In this document: positions 34,340 to 41,847 of the stretch, piece after piece | Layout of the letters: each line of letters starts with the position of its first letter | Numbering within the stretch: the stretch's first letter is position 1 | Assembly: GCA_031551125.1 (NCBI GenBank) | Contig: JAVBOB010000002.1 | Coordinates: forward strand, 124,001-188,000 | Length of the DNA: 64,000 nt | Direction: 5' to 3' | Source of the DNA: JAIRNF01 sp031551125 | GTDB taxonomy: Bacteria > Bacteroidota > Bacteroidia > Bacteroidales > UBA932 | Made by a program: the position numbers and the translations under genes | Notes under the pieces: model-generated | Databases searched by the model: none | Told to the model about the DNA's origin: nothing | Seen by the model: the letters and a program-made list of their open reading frames with translations, nothing else

Positions 34340-36012
34340 TACTCTACCAACTTCTTATACTTAAACCGCTTGGGCTCTAGGTTGCCAAGGCGTTTCTTCT
34401 TGTTCTCCTCATACTCACTGTAGCTGCCTTCGAAGAAATATACTTGTGAATCGCCTTCGAATGCTAGGATGTGTGTGGCAATACGGTCAAGGAACCAACG
34501 GTCGTGAGAGATAATAACGGCACAGCCTGCAAAGTTTTCTAAACCTTCTTCAAGCGCGCGAATGGTGTTAATGTCCACATCGTTTGTAGGCTCATCGAGT
34601 AGCAGCACGTTACCCTCATCTTTCAGCGTTAGCGCAAGGTGTAAGCGGTTACGCTCACCACCCGATAGCACACCGCACTTCTTTTCTTGGTCGTTTCCGC
34701 TGAAGTTAAAGCGTGATACGTAGGCACGAGCATTCATATCGCGATTGCCAATGCGAATAATTTCGCTGTTCTCGGCAATGGTTTGGAACACCGTTTTATC
34801 GGGGTCTATCGACTTATGCTGCTGGTCAACGTATGATACCTTTACCGTTTCGCCAACGTTGAACGTACCTGCATCGGCTTTTTCCATGCCCATGATAAGA
34901 CGGAAAAGTGTAGTCTTTCCTGCTCCGTTGGGGCCAATAATACCAACAATTCCGGCAGGCGGAAGCGTGAAGTTCAGGTTCTCAAACAGTACCCTGTCGC
35001 CATAGCCTTTGGTTACATTCTTTGCCTCAATAACGTTGTTACCCAGGCGGGGGCCGTTGGGAATAAAAATTTCCAGCTTTTCTTCCTTCTGCTTGCTATC
35101 CTCGTTCAACATCTTATCGTAGGCAGAAAGACGGGCTTTAGACTTGGCATGACGAGCCTTAGGAGCCATGCGTACCCATTCCAACTCGCGGTCGAGTGTT
35201 TTGCGGCGCTTGCTTTCCTGCTTCTCTTCCTGCTCCAGTCGTTTAGATTTCTGTTCCAGCCAAGAGCTGTAGTTACCCTTCCAAGGAATACCTTCGCCAC
35301 GGTCAAGCTCCAGAATCCAGCCTGCCACGTTGTCGAGGAAGTAGCGGTCGTGCGTTACTGCAATTACCGTACCCTTGTACTGTTGCAGGTGGGCTTCCAA
35401 CCATTGAATAGATTCGGCATCCAAGTGGTTGGTAGGCTCATCAAGTAGTAGCACATCGGGCTCTTGTAATAGTAAACGACAAAGGGCTACACGGCGGCGT
35501 TCACCCCCTGAAAGGTTAGCCACCGGCTGGCTTTCTTCAGGACAGCAAAGAGCATCCATAGCACGCTCCAGCTTGCTATCCAGCTCCCAACCGTTAACGG
35601 CATCTATCTTTTCGGTCAGTTCACCCTGACGTTCAATGAGCTTATTCATCTCCTCGTCGCTCATGGGTTCCATGAACTTGGCGTTAACCTCTTCATACTC
35701 CTTTAGCAGGTCAACAACATTCTGTACACCTTGCTCTACAACCTGCCTAACGGTTAGGCTGTTGTCCAGCTGCGGCTCTTGTTCAAGGTAGCCCACAGAG
35801 TAGCCGGGCGAGAAAACAACTTCGCCTTGTATCGATTTATCTAAGCCTGCAATAATCTTCAACAGGCTCGATTTACCCGAGCCGTTAAGCCCAATGATAC
35901 CAATCTTTGCGCCATAGAAGAACGACAGGTAAATATTCTTGAGAACTTGCTTTTGTGGGGGGTAAATTTTGTTTACGCCCACCATGGAGAAAATAATTTT
36001 TTCGTCGGCCAT
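34339..36012 (-). CDS. ettA: ABC-F protein EttA, energy-dependent translational throttle
   Basis: A 557-residue cytoplasmic protein with two ABC ATPase domains and no membrane segment. Domain 1 has Walker A GLNGSGKSS (near residue 41), signature LSGGERRRVALCRL (near 168) and Walker B VLLLDEPTNHLDAES (near 186). The arm/linker with YKGTVIAVTHDRYFL and the basic Q-linker follow. Domain 2 has GPNGAGKTT (near 358), LSGGERNRLHLAL and VLLLDEPTNDVDINT. The length and the NKIYPPQKQVLKNI start fit EttA, which binds the ribosomal E site and gates translation according to ATP/ADP ratio. It is monocistronic, with a -7 box 55 bases upstream. Confidence 0.95.
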   Translation of the reverse strand: MADEKIIFSMVGVNKIYPPQKQVLKNIYLSFFYGAKIGIIGLNGSGKSSLLKIIAGLDKSIQGEVVFSPGYSVGYLEQEPQLDNSLTVRQVVEQGVQNVVDLLKEYEEVNAKFMEPMSDEEMNKLIERQGELTEKIDAVNGWELDSKLERAMDALCCPEESQPVANLSGGERRRVALCRLLLQEPDVLLLDEPTNHLDAESIQWLEAHLQQYKGTVIAVTHDRYFLDNVAGWILELDRGEGIPWKGNYSSWLEQKSKRLEQEEKQESKRRKTLDRELEWVRMAPKARHAKSKARLSAYDKMLNEDSKQKEEKLEIFIPNGPRLGNNVIEAKNVTKGYGDRVLFENLNFTLPPAGIVGIIGPNGAGKTTLFRLIMGMEKADAGTFNVGETVKVSYVDQQHKSIDPDKTVFQTIAENSEIIRIGNRDMNARAYVSRFNFSGNDQEKKCGVLSGGERNRLHLALTLKDEGNVLLLDEPTNDVDINTIRALEEGLENFAGCAVIISHDRWFLDRIATHILAFEGDSQVYFFEGSYSEYEENKKKRLGNLEPKRFKYKKLVE

Positions 36013-36067
36013 TACTATGCTGTTTCGTTAAGCGTTATATGTTATGTTGTTTTTTGCGTTTGGTGCG

Positions 36068-36075
36068 CAAAGGTA
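36068..36075 (-). promoter_or_regulatory. -7 promoter box (TACCTTTG) of ettA
   Basis: TAnnTTTG match on the minus strand, ending 55 bases before the ATG at 36012. Confidence 0.5.
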
Positions 36076-36146
36076 GTAAAAAATGGAAGACAGAAGTCAG
36101 AAGTTAGAAATCAGAAGTTTAGCTGAATGTAAGGATGTATAATAAT

Positions 36147-36195
36147 GAAGCGAAGCAATCTTTCTATTCAGGAGATTGCTTCGCTCGCAATGACG
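36147..36195. repeat. Family B palindrome
   Basis: GAAGCGAAGCAATCTTTC, a short centre, then GAGATTGCTTCGCTCGCAATGACGG; the left end is truncated compared with the copy at 57709. Confidence 0.7.
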
Positions 36196-36272
36196 GGTAT
36201 TTTAAATTTCTATTTTATCGCATATCGCAATACACAAATCTTTTCGCGCTTAACATCTAACGCTTAACACAA

Positions 36273-37118
36273 TTACTTCTTAAACGGTGAAGCAATTTTG
36301 CTGATATCGCTTTGCAAAAATCCGGCAGGATAAAGGTTACTCATTACCTTGTTCGTAGCAATCTTATCTCTGTTATAGTAGTAAACCTTACCGTCGGCAA
36401 CACCTACCAGCATTTTGTAGCAGTATTTGTCAACTACAGTTAGCGAAATAACAGCATCGGGTGTTTTTTCCTTGATGAGACGTTCAATTTCGGCGGGACC
36501 AACCAGCTTCATGTGTCCGTTAAACTGGTTAACCAATTTTTCCCTGTCTATGTTTACGCTAACATCTTCGTCCATCATGTAAAGCGTTTTGCCTTTCAGC
36601 GACCCAACGTTATCGTTGTACAGCTTATTTAACGATTGCTTAGCCATATCGGGTGACCACTTTATCAGCTCCACATGGTTTTGCACAGCCATTACCATAA
36701 GCTCCACAATAAGCTCCGTATCAATTTCCGAGGGGGTACTTTTGCTGCTTATCGGAAAGCTTACAATCCAAGGAAGGTTGCCTACATTCTTTGCTCCAAC
36801 ACGACCTTGCATCAGCGCAAGCGATTCGTAGCCATGCTCACTATCATCCTCAAAAACATCGTTGGTAACCATTAAAAACGATTGTTTTTCGCTACCATAA
36901 TCGTAATCGCCTATTACGAGCGGAGTAACTTTCCAGCATTCTTTGGCAGCATCTTTTAGCAAGGCATCATATATCATGTTATCACCGGTAGTAACCACGT
37001 GTGTAGTCGATTTCAGCATGTTCTGAACATCTTCGCTTGTCAGCTTTTTATTCTTTTGAGCAAGGCAGATGCTTGTAGAAAGCACCAGCGTAAGTAATAG
37101 CGTTATTGTACGTTTCAT
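36273..37118 (-). CDS. Secreted protein of unknown function
   Basis: I do not recognise a named family. It is a 281-residue protein with a clear signal peptide (MKRTITLLLTLVLSTSICLAQ), so it should be periplasmic or outer-membrane associated. The mature part begins KNKKLTSEDVQNMLKSTTHVV and contains LKDAAKECWKVTPLVIGDYDYG, then GRVGAKNVGNLPWIVSFPIS. The last third (DAVISLTVVDKYCYKMLVGVADGKVYYYN divided by short loops) looks beta-rich. There is no membrane helix after the signal. It has its own -7 box (TACTTTTG, 37144-37151), 25 bases before the ATG, and lies divergent from apbE. Similar secreted proteins are common in Bacteroidales; function is not inferable. Confidence 0.8.
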   Translation of the reverse strand: MKRTITLLLTLVLSTSICLAQKNKKLTSEDVQNMLKSTTHVVTTGDNMIYDALLKDAAKECWKVTPLVIGDYDYGSEKQSFLMVTNDVFEDDSEHGYESLALMQGRVGAKNVGNLPWIVSFPISSKSTPSEIDTELIVELMVMAVQNHVELIKWSPDMAKQSLNKLYNDNVGSLKGKTLYMMDEDVSVNIDREKLVNQFNGHMKLVGPAEIERLIKEKTPDAVISLTVVDKYCYKMLVGVADGKVYYYNRDKIATNKVMSNLYPAGFLQSDISKIASPFKK

Positions 37119-37143
37119 GGTTCCGAAGTTTTAGTTTAGAATA

Positions 37144-37151
37144 CAAAAGTA
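37144..37151 (-). promoter_or_regulatory. -7 promoter box (TACTTTTG) of the secreted protein gene
   Basis: TAnnTTTG match on the minus strand, 25 bases before the ATG at 37118. Confidence 0.5.
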
Positions 37152-37262
37152 AAAATAATCGTTACCGTTAACAACAAAAGCCGTGCCGCATTCTTTAATT
37201 TGTGTGAACGCGTACAGGCTATGAATAAAAGTATAATCTTTGCGAAGAAAAACAACTTACTT

Positions 37263-38270
37263 ATGAAGTACAAAATATTTTTATTCATTGCTACTACTGT
37301 TTTATTCTGCGCTTGCAAACAGAAACAAACCTACATTATGTTTGATGGTCAGGCACTGGGTACATTCTACCACATATCCTACTATGACGAGCAGCAACGT
37401 AACCTGCAACCGCAGGTTGATAGCGTACTTCGGGCATTCAACGCGTCGCTATCGGTGTATAGCAAAGAGTCTATTATTTCGAAGGTAAACCGGAATGAGG
37501 AGGTGGAGCTAGACTCCTTTTTCACCAATGTGTTTACACGATCTAAAGAGATTACAACATTAACAAACGGCGCGTTCGATATTTCAGGTGCTCCTCTTTT
37601 TTCTGCATGGCATTTTGGCCCGTCAAGGGAGGAGAGTCGTATTCCCGACTCACTTACAGTTGATAGCCTCCGCCAGCTGGTAGGTATGGATAAGCTACAG
37701 CTGGTAGGCAATAGGCTGGTAAAATCAGATCCGCGGGTTACAATGAATATGAATGCTATTGCTAAAGGCTACTCTTCCGATGTAGTGGGCTATTTTTTAG
37801 AAAGTATGGGTGTTACCAACTATATGGTAGAAATTGGCGGAGAGCTGCGAATAAAGGGAAAAAATCATGAGGGAAAAGATTGGACTGTAGCCATTGATAA
37901 GCCATTTGACGGCAACTTTGCATCAGGTGAAAGCATACAGGTTATACTACGCCTCAGCAACAAGGGTTTGGCTACATCTGGCAACTACCGCCAATTCTAT
38001 GTGGAAAACGGGAAAAAGTATGTACATACCATCGACCCGCGCACGGGTTATCCGGTACAGCAATCACTGCTAAGTGCAACGGTTATCGCCCCCGATTGCC
38101 TTACCGCCGACGCACTGGCTACCGCCTTTATGGTTATGGGGCTAGAGCAAGCAAAAGCGTTTTTGAGCCAACACCCCGAGTACGATGCTTACTTAATTTA
38201 TGATGATAACGGCAAGTTTGCCGTGTACACTACTCCTAAAATGACAACTTATATAGAGGCGGAGGAGTAA
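37263..38270 (+). CDS. apbE: FAD:protein FMN transferase ApbE (lipoprotein)
   Basis: A 335-residue enzyme that attaches FMN through a phosphoester bond to Thr/Ser of partner flavoproteins such as NqrB/NqrC or RnfG/RnfD. The frame is open from 37200, but the ATG at 37263 is chosen because it gives a proper lipoprotein signal (MKYKIFLFIATTVLFCACKQ, lipid Cys at residue 18). Family motifs are ALGTFYHISY near residue 33, NMNAIAKGYSSDVV near 163 (flavin site), VEIGGELRIKGKN near 188, and HTIDPRTGYPVQ near 262 (metal-binding region), all intact. An NqrM-like gene lies 1.8 kb downstream on the other strand. No Nqr or Rnf subunit is in the window. Confidence 0.93.
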   Translation: MKYKIFLFIATTVLFCACKQKQTYIMFDGQALGTFYHISYYDEQQRNLQPQVDSVLRAFNASLSVYSKESIISKVNRNEEVELDSFFTNVFTRSKEITTLTNGAFDISGAPLFSAWHFGPSREESRIPDSLTVDSLRQLVGMDKLQLVGNRLVKSDPRVTMNMNAIAKGYSSDVVGYFLESMGVTNYMVEIGGELRIKGKNHEGKDWTVAIDKPFDGNFASGESIQVILRLSNKGLATSGNYRQFYVENGKKYVHTIDPRTGYPVQQSLLSATVIAPDCLTADALATAFMVMGLEQAKAFLSQHPEYDAYLIYDDNGKFAVYTTPKMTTYIEAEE

Positions 38271-38315
38271 AACCGGCACACAGCTAACACAGAAAACGCG
38301 GGTTTCAAAAGTAAT

Positions 38316-38430
38316 AACTCAAGTTGCTTCTTATTACCCCCAACCCCCCCCGAAGCGGGCTTTTTTGGCCTGAGCAAACAACTTCCAAAAGTTCAATTTT
38401 GCGGTAGCAGGGTTCCTCCTTCAGGGGCTT
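38316..38430 (+). mobile_element. Truncated family A element
   Basis: Starts with AACTCAAGTTGCTTCTTATT as at 3051 and continues through the ACCCCCAACCCCC block and ACTTCCAAAAGTTCAATTTTG, but stops after TTCAGGGGCTT. The right-hand AGCAACTTGAGTT end is missing. Confidence 0.6.
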
Positions 38431-38450
38431 AAAGTTATCAATAGTGAAGA

Positions 38451-38497
38451 TTTTGCAGATTATAGATTTTTTAAACCTTATTTATCTGCAAAATCTG
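38451..38497. terminator. Inverted repeat between apbE and the zinc-ribbon gene
   Basis: AGATTTTGCAGAT and ATCTGCAAAATCT form 13-bp complementary arms 21 bases apart, in an A/T-rich setting between two convergent genes. A bidirectional terminator is plausible. Confidence 0.4.
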
Positions 38498-38525
38498 TAT
38501 TATCTGTGTGCTATTTTTTCACACC

Positions 38526-38942
38526 CTAATTCATTCGTAGCATTATTAGCCCTAGTATAAAACACAAGCCCGGAACTATTAGGCTTACATATAATGAATA
38601 GGGCTGCTTGCTTTTTTGATAGTTAGCAAAAGCAAGCGCTAGTAGTATTACGCATATTGTAAAAAGAATATAGGGAAGTTTAGGCCACCAGTAAGCTAAA
38701 TAACGATTGCAGGAACGACTCAACACCTCTGCTTCTATTGCCATGCTGGTAACAAAAAATAGGACTGGTATTACAGCAGCTGCAACAGAAAGGATCAAAT
38801 AAGGGGTTCGATAGGGTTCAAATAGTATAGGTGCTGTATCATCACTATTTTTGCTTATTGTTATTGGATGTGCGCAACGCGGACATTCTACAGCTTGGTC
38901 GGAAACGGGCGTGCCGCATTCGGGACAGTTAATGAGTGCCAT
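38526..38942 (-). CDS. Zinc-ribbon membrane protein
   Basis: A 138-residue protein. The N-terminal zinc ribbon (MALINCPECGTPVSDQAVECPRCAHPI divided over CPEC ... CPRC, residues 6-24) is followed by three probable membrane helices: about 45-68 (YLILSVAAAVIPVLFFVTSM), 88-107 (LPYILFTICVILLALAFANY) and 115-136 (LYVSLIVPGLCFILGLIML). The ribbon is nearly identical to that of the next gene upstream, so these two proteins share a module. Function is unknown; zinc-ribbon membrane proteins of this kind are widespread. It is probably last in a three-gene minus-strand operon (39494 to 38526). Confidence 0.82.
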   Translation of the reverse strand: MALINCPECGTPVSDQAVECPRCAHPITISKNSDDTAPILFEPYRTPYLILSVAAAVIPVLFFVTSMAIEAEVLSRSCNRYLAYWWPKLPYILFTICVILLALAFANYQKSKQPYSLYVSLIVPGLCFILGLIMLRMN

Positions 38943-38986
38943 ATGTAATCATTGTTGGTTAATTATGCGATTATTTAGGGTAAAGT

Positions 38987-39211
38987 CTAGCCAAATAGAT
39001 AAAGTAGCACAACGATTGCAAGGATAACAAAGACCACAATACACCCCACGTTGAGTGTTTGAAGGAAACAGCCCTCACCTTTTTGTTGAACAACAACTTG
39101 TGTGGGTTGTGATGTTGTGAGTGCTTTCTTTATAGGATGTGCGCAGGTTGGGCATTTTTCTGCTTGATCGGAAACTACCGTCTGGCATTCAGGACAGTTT
39201 ATTAGCGCCAT
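38987..39211 (-). CDS. Small zinc-ribbon membrane protein
   Basis: A 74-residue protein from the ATG at 39211, chosen because it yields the same MALINCPEC start as its neighbour; the frame is open to 39232 but that would overlap the upstream gene. The zinc ribbon CPEC ... CPTC occupies residues 6-24, followed by a polar Thr/Gln-rich linker and one C-terminal membrane helix (VGCIVVFVILAIVVLLYLFG). It starts 4 bp after the stop of the gene at 39216, indicating co-transcription. Function unknown. Confidence 0.8.
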   Translation of the reverse strand: MALINCPECQTVVSDQAEKCPTCAHPIKKALTTSQPTQVVVQQKGEGCFLQTLNVGCIVVFVILAIVVLLYLFG

Positions 39212-39215
39212 ATCT

Positions 39216-39494
39216 TCAACCTTTACTATCAACCATAAATAACTCGTGTGACTGTATCAGCTTGCTCTCAGGCACTCGGTTTTTCAAATCCATATTCTCT
39301 AGGTTGTACTTCGCTTTTACTGCCTTTGCAATGGAGCTGTTAAGGTAGGCGAGGTTGTTGTTTTCTAGCAGCAACAGGTACTCATGCAGTAGCTCCCTGT
39401 CTTTCTCAATCATCAGAAATACAGCATCTGTTATTGATGCGGTAAATTTTTCCAGTACTTTTTCAGTGAATTGGTTGAATTTTTGTGTATCCAT
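39216..39494 (-). CDS. Hypothetical small soluble protein
   Basis: A 92-residue protein that I do not recognise. It is mostly helical with no signal or membrane segment (MDTQKFNQFTEKVLEKF; DRELLHEYLLLLENNNLAYL; SSIAKAVKAKYNLEN). The middle Leu-rich helix could form a coiled coil. It is the first gene of a tight cluster with two zinc-ribbon membrane proteins, 4 bp from the next. Its upstream region contains a 121-bp palindrome (39570-39690) that could affect its expression. Confidence 0.7.
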   Translation of the reverse strand: MDTQKFNQFTEKVLEKFTASITDAVFLMIEKDRELLHEYLLLLENNNLAYLNSSIAKAVKAKYNLENMDLKNRVPESKLIQSHELFMVDSKG

Positions 39495-39569
39495 GGTTTT
39501 TACGTTTTGCCTTTAGTCCCAACAAGGCATATAAGACAATAAGAAAAGCGTGGGACTCACAGCCTACTT

Positions 39570-39690
39570 GTGTACCTGAGGTTCTAGAAAACCCACACAT
39601 CACAAATAATGAAGTAAGCCCACGCCATGACGCGTGGGCGTTACCGCTTACTTCATTGATGTGTCAAAATTTTCTAGATTTCAGGTACAC
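39570..39690. repeat. 121-bp imperfect palindrome
   Basis: GTGTACCTGAGGTTCTAGAA at the left pairs with TTTTCTAGATTTCAGGTACAC at the right. Inner arms are ACACATCA / TGATGTGT, AATGAAGTAAGC / GCTTACTTCATT and CCCACGC / GCGTGGG around a 4-base centre (ATGA). No other copy was seen in the window. It could form one very long hairpin. Confidence 0.75.
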
Positions 39691-39825
39691 GAAGCAAAGG
39701 TGAACGCCTTTCTATATTTTTTATTCTATTTGGATTATATCATATAGTAGCTGATAAATTTATGTTGTTTCAAATCGCTTGTTTACAAAGGTAGAAAAAC
39801 TTGGGAACTATTTAAATAATGTTTT

Positions 39826-40012
39826 CAGCCTGAAAGGCTACTTACTTCAGCCCGATGGCAACGCCTCGGAAAATAACTTGGCACAAAACAGTATTTCGCC
39901 CTGAAGGGGCAACTTAAGTTGCCCCTTCAGGGCGAAACCTCCAGTACAACCATTGAGAACCCTAGGCGTTGCCATCGGGCTGAAGCAAACTGCACCTTCA
40001 GTGCGTGTTGCA
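39826..40012. repeat. Family E palindromic repeat, copy 1
   Basis: Nested inverted pairs: CAGCCTGAAAGGCTAC with GCACCTTCAGTGCG, TCAGCCCGATGGCAACGCC with GGCGTTGCCATCGGGCTGA, and the central CGCCCTGAAGGGGCAACTT / AAGTTGCCCCTTCAGGGCG. The second copy is at 55720-55911. Confidence 0.8.
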
Positions 40013-40026
40013 TTATATGTGTGCTG

Positions 40027-40311
40027 CTATTTTTTCTTTGCCTGCTTCTTCAGCTCTTCCAACGTGCAGCTATCCATACAGCCGCAGCCTGCACAACCAT
40101 CGCTGATGGCATCTTCACCATGGTGCTTTTTCCACAGCGCAATTTCTTCCTGCTTGGCACAGGTTAAGCCCAGCTTACGCATGTGCGGGTTAGTCCCTAC
40201 TTCGGTATCGGGAAACCTACCATCTTTCTTAATCCAAATGCTGATAGACATTCCGGCTATACACACCAACAATACAGCCGAACCAATTAGTATGAGTTGT
40301 AGTACTTCCAT
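40027..40311 (-). CDS. Small membrane-anchored cysteine-rich protein, NqrM-like
   Basis: A 94-residue protein with one N-terminal membrane helix (LQLILIGSAVLLVCIAGMSI) followed by a soluble part with clustered cysteines: LTCAKQEE near residue 51 and CAGCGCMDSC near residue 73. This is the plan of NqrM (DUF539-type), a small membrane protein needed to insert iron into the Na+-pumping NADH:quinone reductase. The spacing between the first cysteine and the CxxCxCxxxC group is longer than in the NqrM proteins I remember, so the assignment is tentative. Its presence near apbE, which flavinylates Nqr, is suggestive. It ends in a Lys-rich tail. Confidence 0.65.
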   Translation of the reverse strand: MEVLQLILIGSAVLLVCIAGMSISIWIKKDGRFPDTEVGTNPHMRKLGLTCAKQEEIALWKKHHGEDAISDGCAGCGCMDSCTLEELKKQAKKK

Positions 40312-40421
40312 TTTAAAATGAAGATCAAAGAATAAAGACAGATAGACAAAAGACTCCCTAGCATTAACATTTCCTATAGCGTATCTCTTGTCTTTGTTCC
40401 TTTGTCTTAATTCACATTTAA

Positions 40422-40955
40422 CTATTTACTTACTCTTTGCAGCAGCAGCTCATCCTGCCATCCCTCAGGGGTTTTACGCCATTCCTTTTTTACACCTATT
40501 CGCTCAAACCCGGCATTCTCAAACAGCTTAATGCTTGCCGTATTGCTTACGCCTATATTACAGTAGAGCTGATGCAACCCTAATATTTTAAAGCTGTAGT
40601 GGATTAACAGCCCAAGCGCAGCCGTGGCGTAACCTTTCCCCCTGTCTTCAGCTGAGTAAATCAAGACACCAACACCTGCCCGTGCATGTGCAAAATCAAT
40701 ATCAAACAGGTCTATTAAACCAACCGGCACGGCCATCGTCCCATCCTTTATTTCGATAACCAGCCTAAGTTGTTTTTGTTCATAAATATCCTTATGTACC
40801 GTATCAAGGTAGCATTTCAGAATATGTCGGGAATAGGGGGTTTGCGTGTAGCTAACCTCCCATAGTAAAGAATCATTTTCCCACAGGTATAGCAGCTCTA
40901 TATCGGTAGGTTCTAAAGCACGTAGCCTCAGCTCGCTATTTTCCAAATATTTCAT
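40422..40955 (-). CDS. GNAT-family N-acetyltransferase (RimJ/RimL type)
   Basis: A 177-residue cytoplasmic protein from the ATG at 40955; the open frame extends to 41030 but the extra residues are unlike the family. It begins MKYLENSELRLRALEPTDI, typical of the RimJ/SpeG branch. The acetyl-CoA binding motif A is RAGVGVLIYSAEDRGKGYATAALG (split around residue 110), with the Q/RxxGxG/A loop as DRGKGYA. The C-terminal ELGLHQLYC-like segment is LGLHQLYCNIGVSNTASIKLFENAGF (split around 140). Substrate is unknown. A TACATTTG -7 box lies only three bases upstream of the ATG, which would make the mRNA leaderless or move the start downstream. It is divergent from cdd. Confidence 0.88.
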   Translation of the reverse strand: MKYLENSELRLRALEPTDIELLYLWENDSLLWEVSYTQTPYSRHILKCYLDTVHKDIYEQKQLRLVIEIKDGTMAVPVGLIDLFDIDFAHARAGVGVLIYSAEDRGKGYATAALGLLIHYSFKILGLHQLYCNIGVSNTASIKLFENAGFERIGVKKEWRKTPEGWQDELLLQRVSK

Positions 40956-40958
40956 GCA

Positions 40959-40966
40959 CAAATGTA
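40959..40966 (-). promoter_or_regulatory. -7 promoter box (TACATTTG) abutting the GNAT start codon
   Basis: TAnnTTTG match on the minus strand that ends three bases before the ATG at 40955. With initiation about 7 bases downstream of the box, transcription would begin at or just inside the start codon. Confidence 0.4.
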
Positions 40967-41015
40967 GTATCTTTTTAGTAGTGTTATAGCATATAGTATT
41001 TTGTATATTATTTTG

Positions 41016-41023
41016 TAGCTTTG
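41016..41023 (+). promoter_or_regulatory. -7 promoter box (TAGCTTTG) of cdd
   Basis: TAnnTTTG match ending 29 bases before the cdd ATG at 41053. Confidence 0.5.
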
Positions 41024-41052
41024 TAAACAATCAGACAAGTAAACGCAATAGC

Positions 41053-41538
41053 ATGAAAAATGTAGAGTTACGCATCGCCGTAAAAGAATTTGAGAGTAAG
41101 CAGGAGCTTCCACTTGAGCTGCAACAGCTATTGCAGAAAGCGGAAGAAGCCACTCAGTCGGCATACTCACCTTACTCTAAGTTCAACGTTGGTGCGGCAG
41201 TATTGCTGGCTAATGGTGAAATTATATGCGGCAGCAATCAGGAAAATTCTGCATATCCGTCGGGTTTGTGCGCCGAACGCGTAGCTATGTTTTACGCCAG
41301 TGCTAAATATCCGGAAGTATCAATAAAAGCTATTGCCGTATCATCAGCCATAAATGGACAGCTAAACGAAAACCCGGTGTACCCTTGCGGTAGCTGCCGG
41401 CAGGCGTTACTGGAAAGTGAAATGCGCCACGGTAAGCCCATACAGGTACTGATGGGCGGAGCCACCCGAGTACAAACGGTAGAAAGCATTAAAGACCTGC
41501 TACCGCTGAGCTTCGACCTGAAAGAGTTTAAAAAGTAA
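41053..41538 (+). CDS. cdd: Cytidine deaminase
   Basis: A 161-residue zinc enzyme that deaminates cytidine and deoxycytidine to uridine and deoxyuridine in pyrimidine salvage. The motifs are SAYSPYSKFNVGAAVLLANG near residue 36, the zinc-ligand and catalytic Glu motif SGLCAERVAMF near 75, and the second ligand pair PCGSCRQALLE near 116 (PCxxC). The length is that of homotetrameric Cdd plus a short N-terminal extension (MKNVELRIAVKEFESKQELP). It has its own -7 box and is divergent from the GNAT gene. Confidence 0.95.
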   Translation: MKNVELRIAVKEFESKQELPLELQQLLQKAEEATQSAYSPYSKFNVGAAVLLANGEIICGSNQENSAYPSGLCAERVAMFYASAKYPEVSIKAIAVSSAINGQLNENPVYPCGSCRQALLESEMRHGKPIQVLMGGATRVQTVESIKDLLPLSFDLKEFKK

Positions 41539-41847
41539 GGTTAGACCTATTCGGAAAACACCTTTTGTAAAATAAAATATGGATTAGAAATAATGGCAGC
41601 CCCGAATTGGGGCTGAATATGAATAACCGTGGGTGTAAACCCATGGTAAAAAACAGGTATCTTTGATTGCTTAGACGATAGAAAATTAGATCCTAGATAT
41701 TTCCCGAAGAAGTCTATTGGAGCAAAGCATAAATACTTCTACTGTATGATACTTTAATTACAGCAATCTGCTAAGATAGGTTGTTTGTATGCTTGCTTAT
41801 TCAGCAGATGTCTCGACTTCGCTCGACATGACGGCGAATATTGAAGT
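41539..41847. other. Gene-free spacer with two hairpins and a repeat remnant
   Basis: Contains a hairpin CAGCCCCGAATTGGGGCTG (41597-41615), a second one CCGTGGGTGTAAACCCATGG (41627-41646), and a degraded family B right arm (TCGACTTCGCTCGACATGACGG, 41811-41832). The first hairpin is 58 bp after the cdd stop but has no T-run. No reading frame is convincing. Confidence 0.5.
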
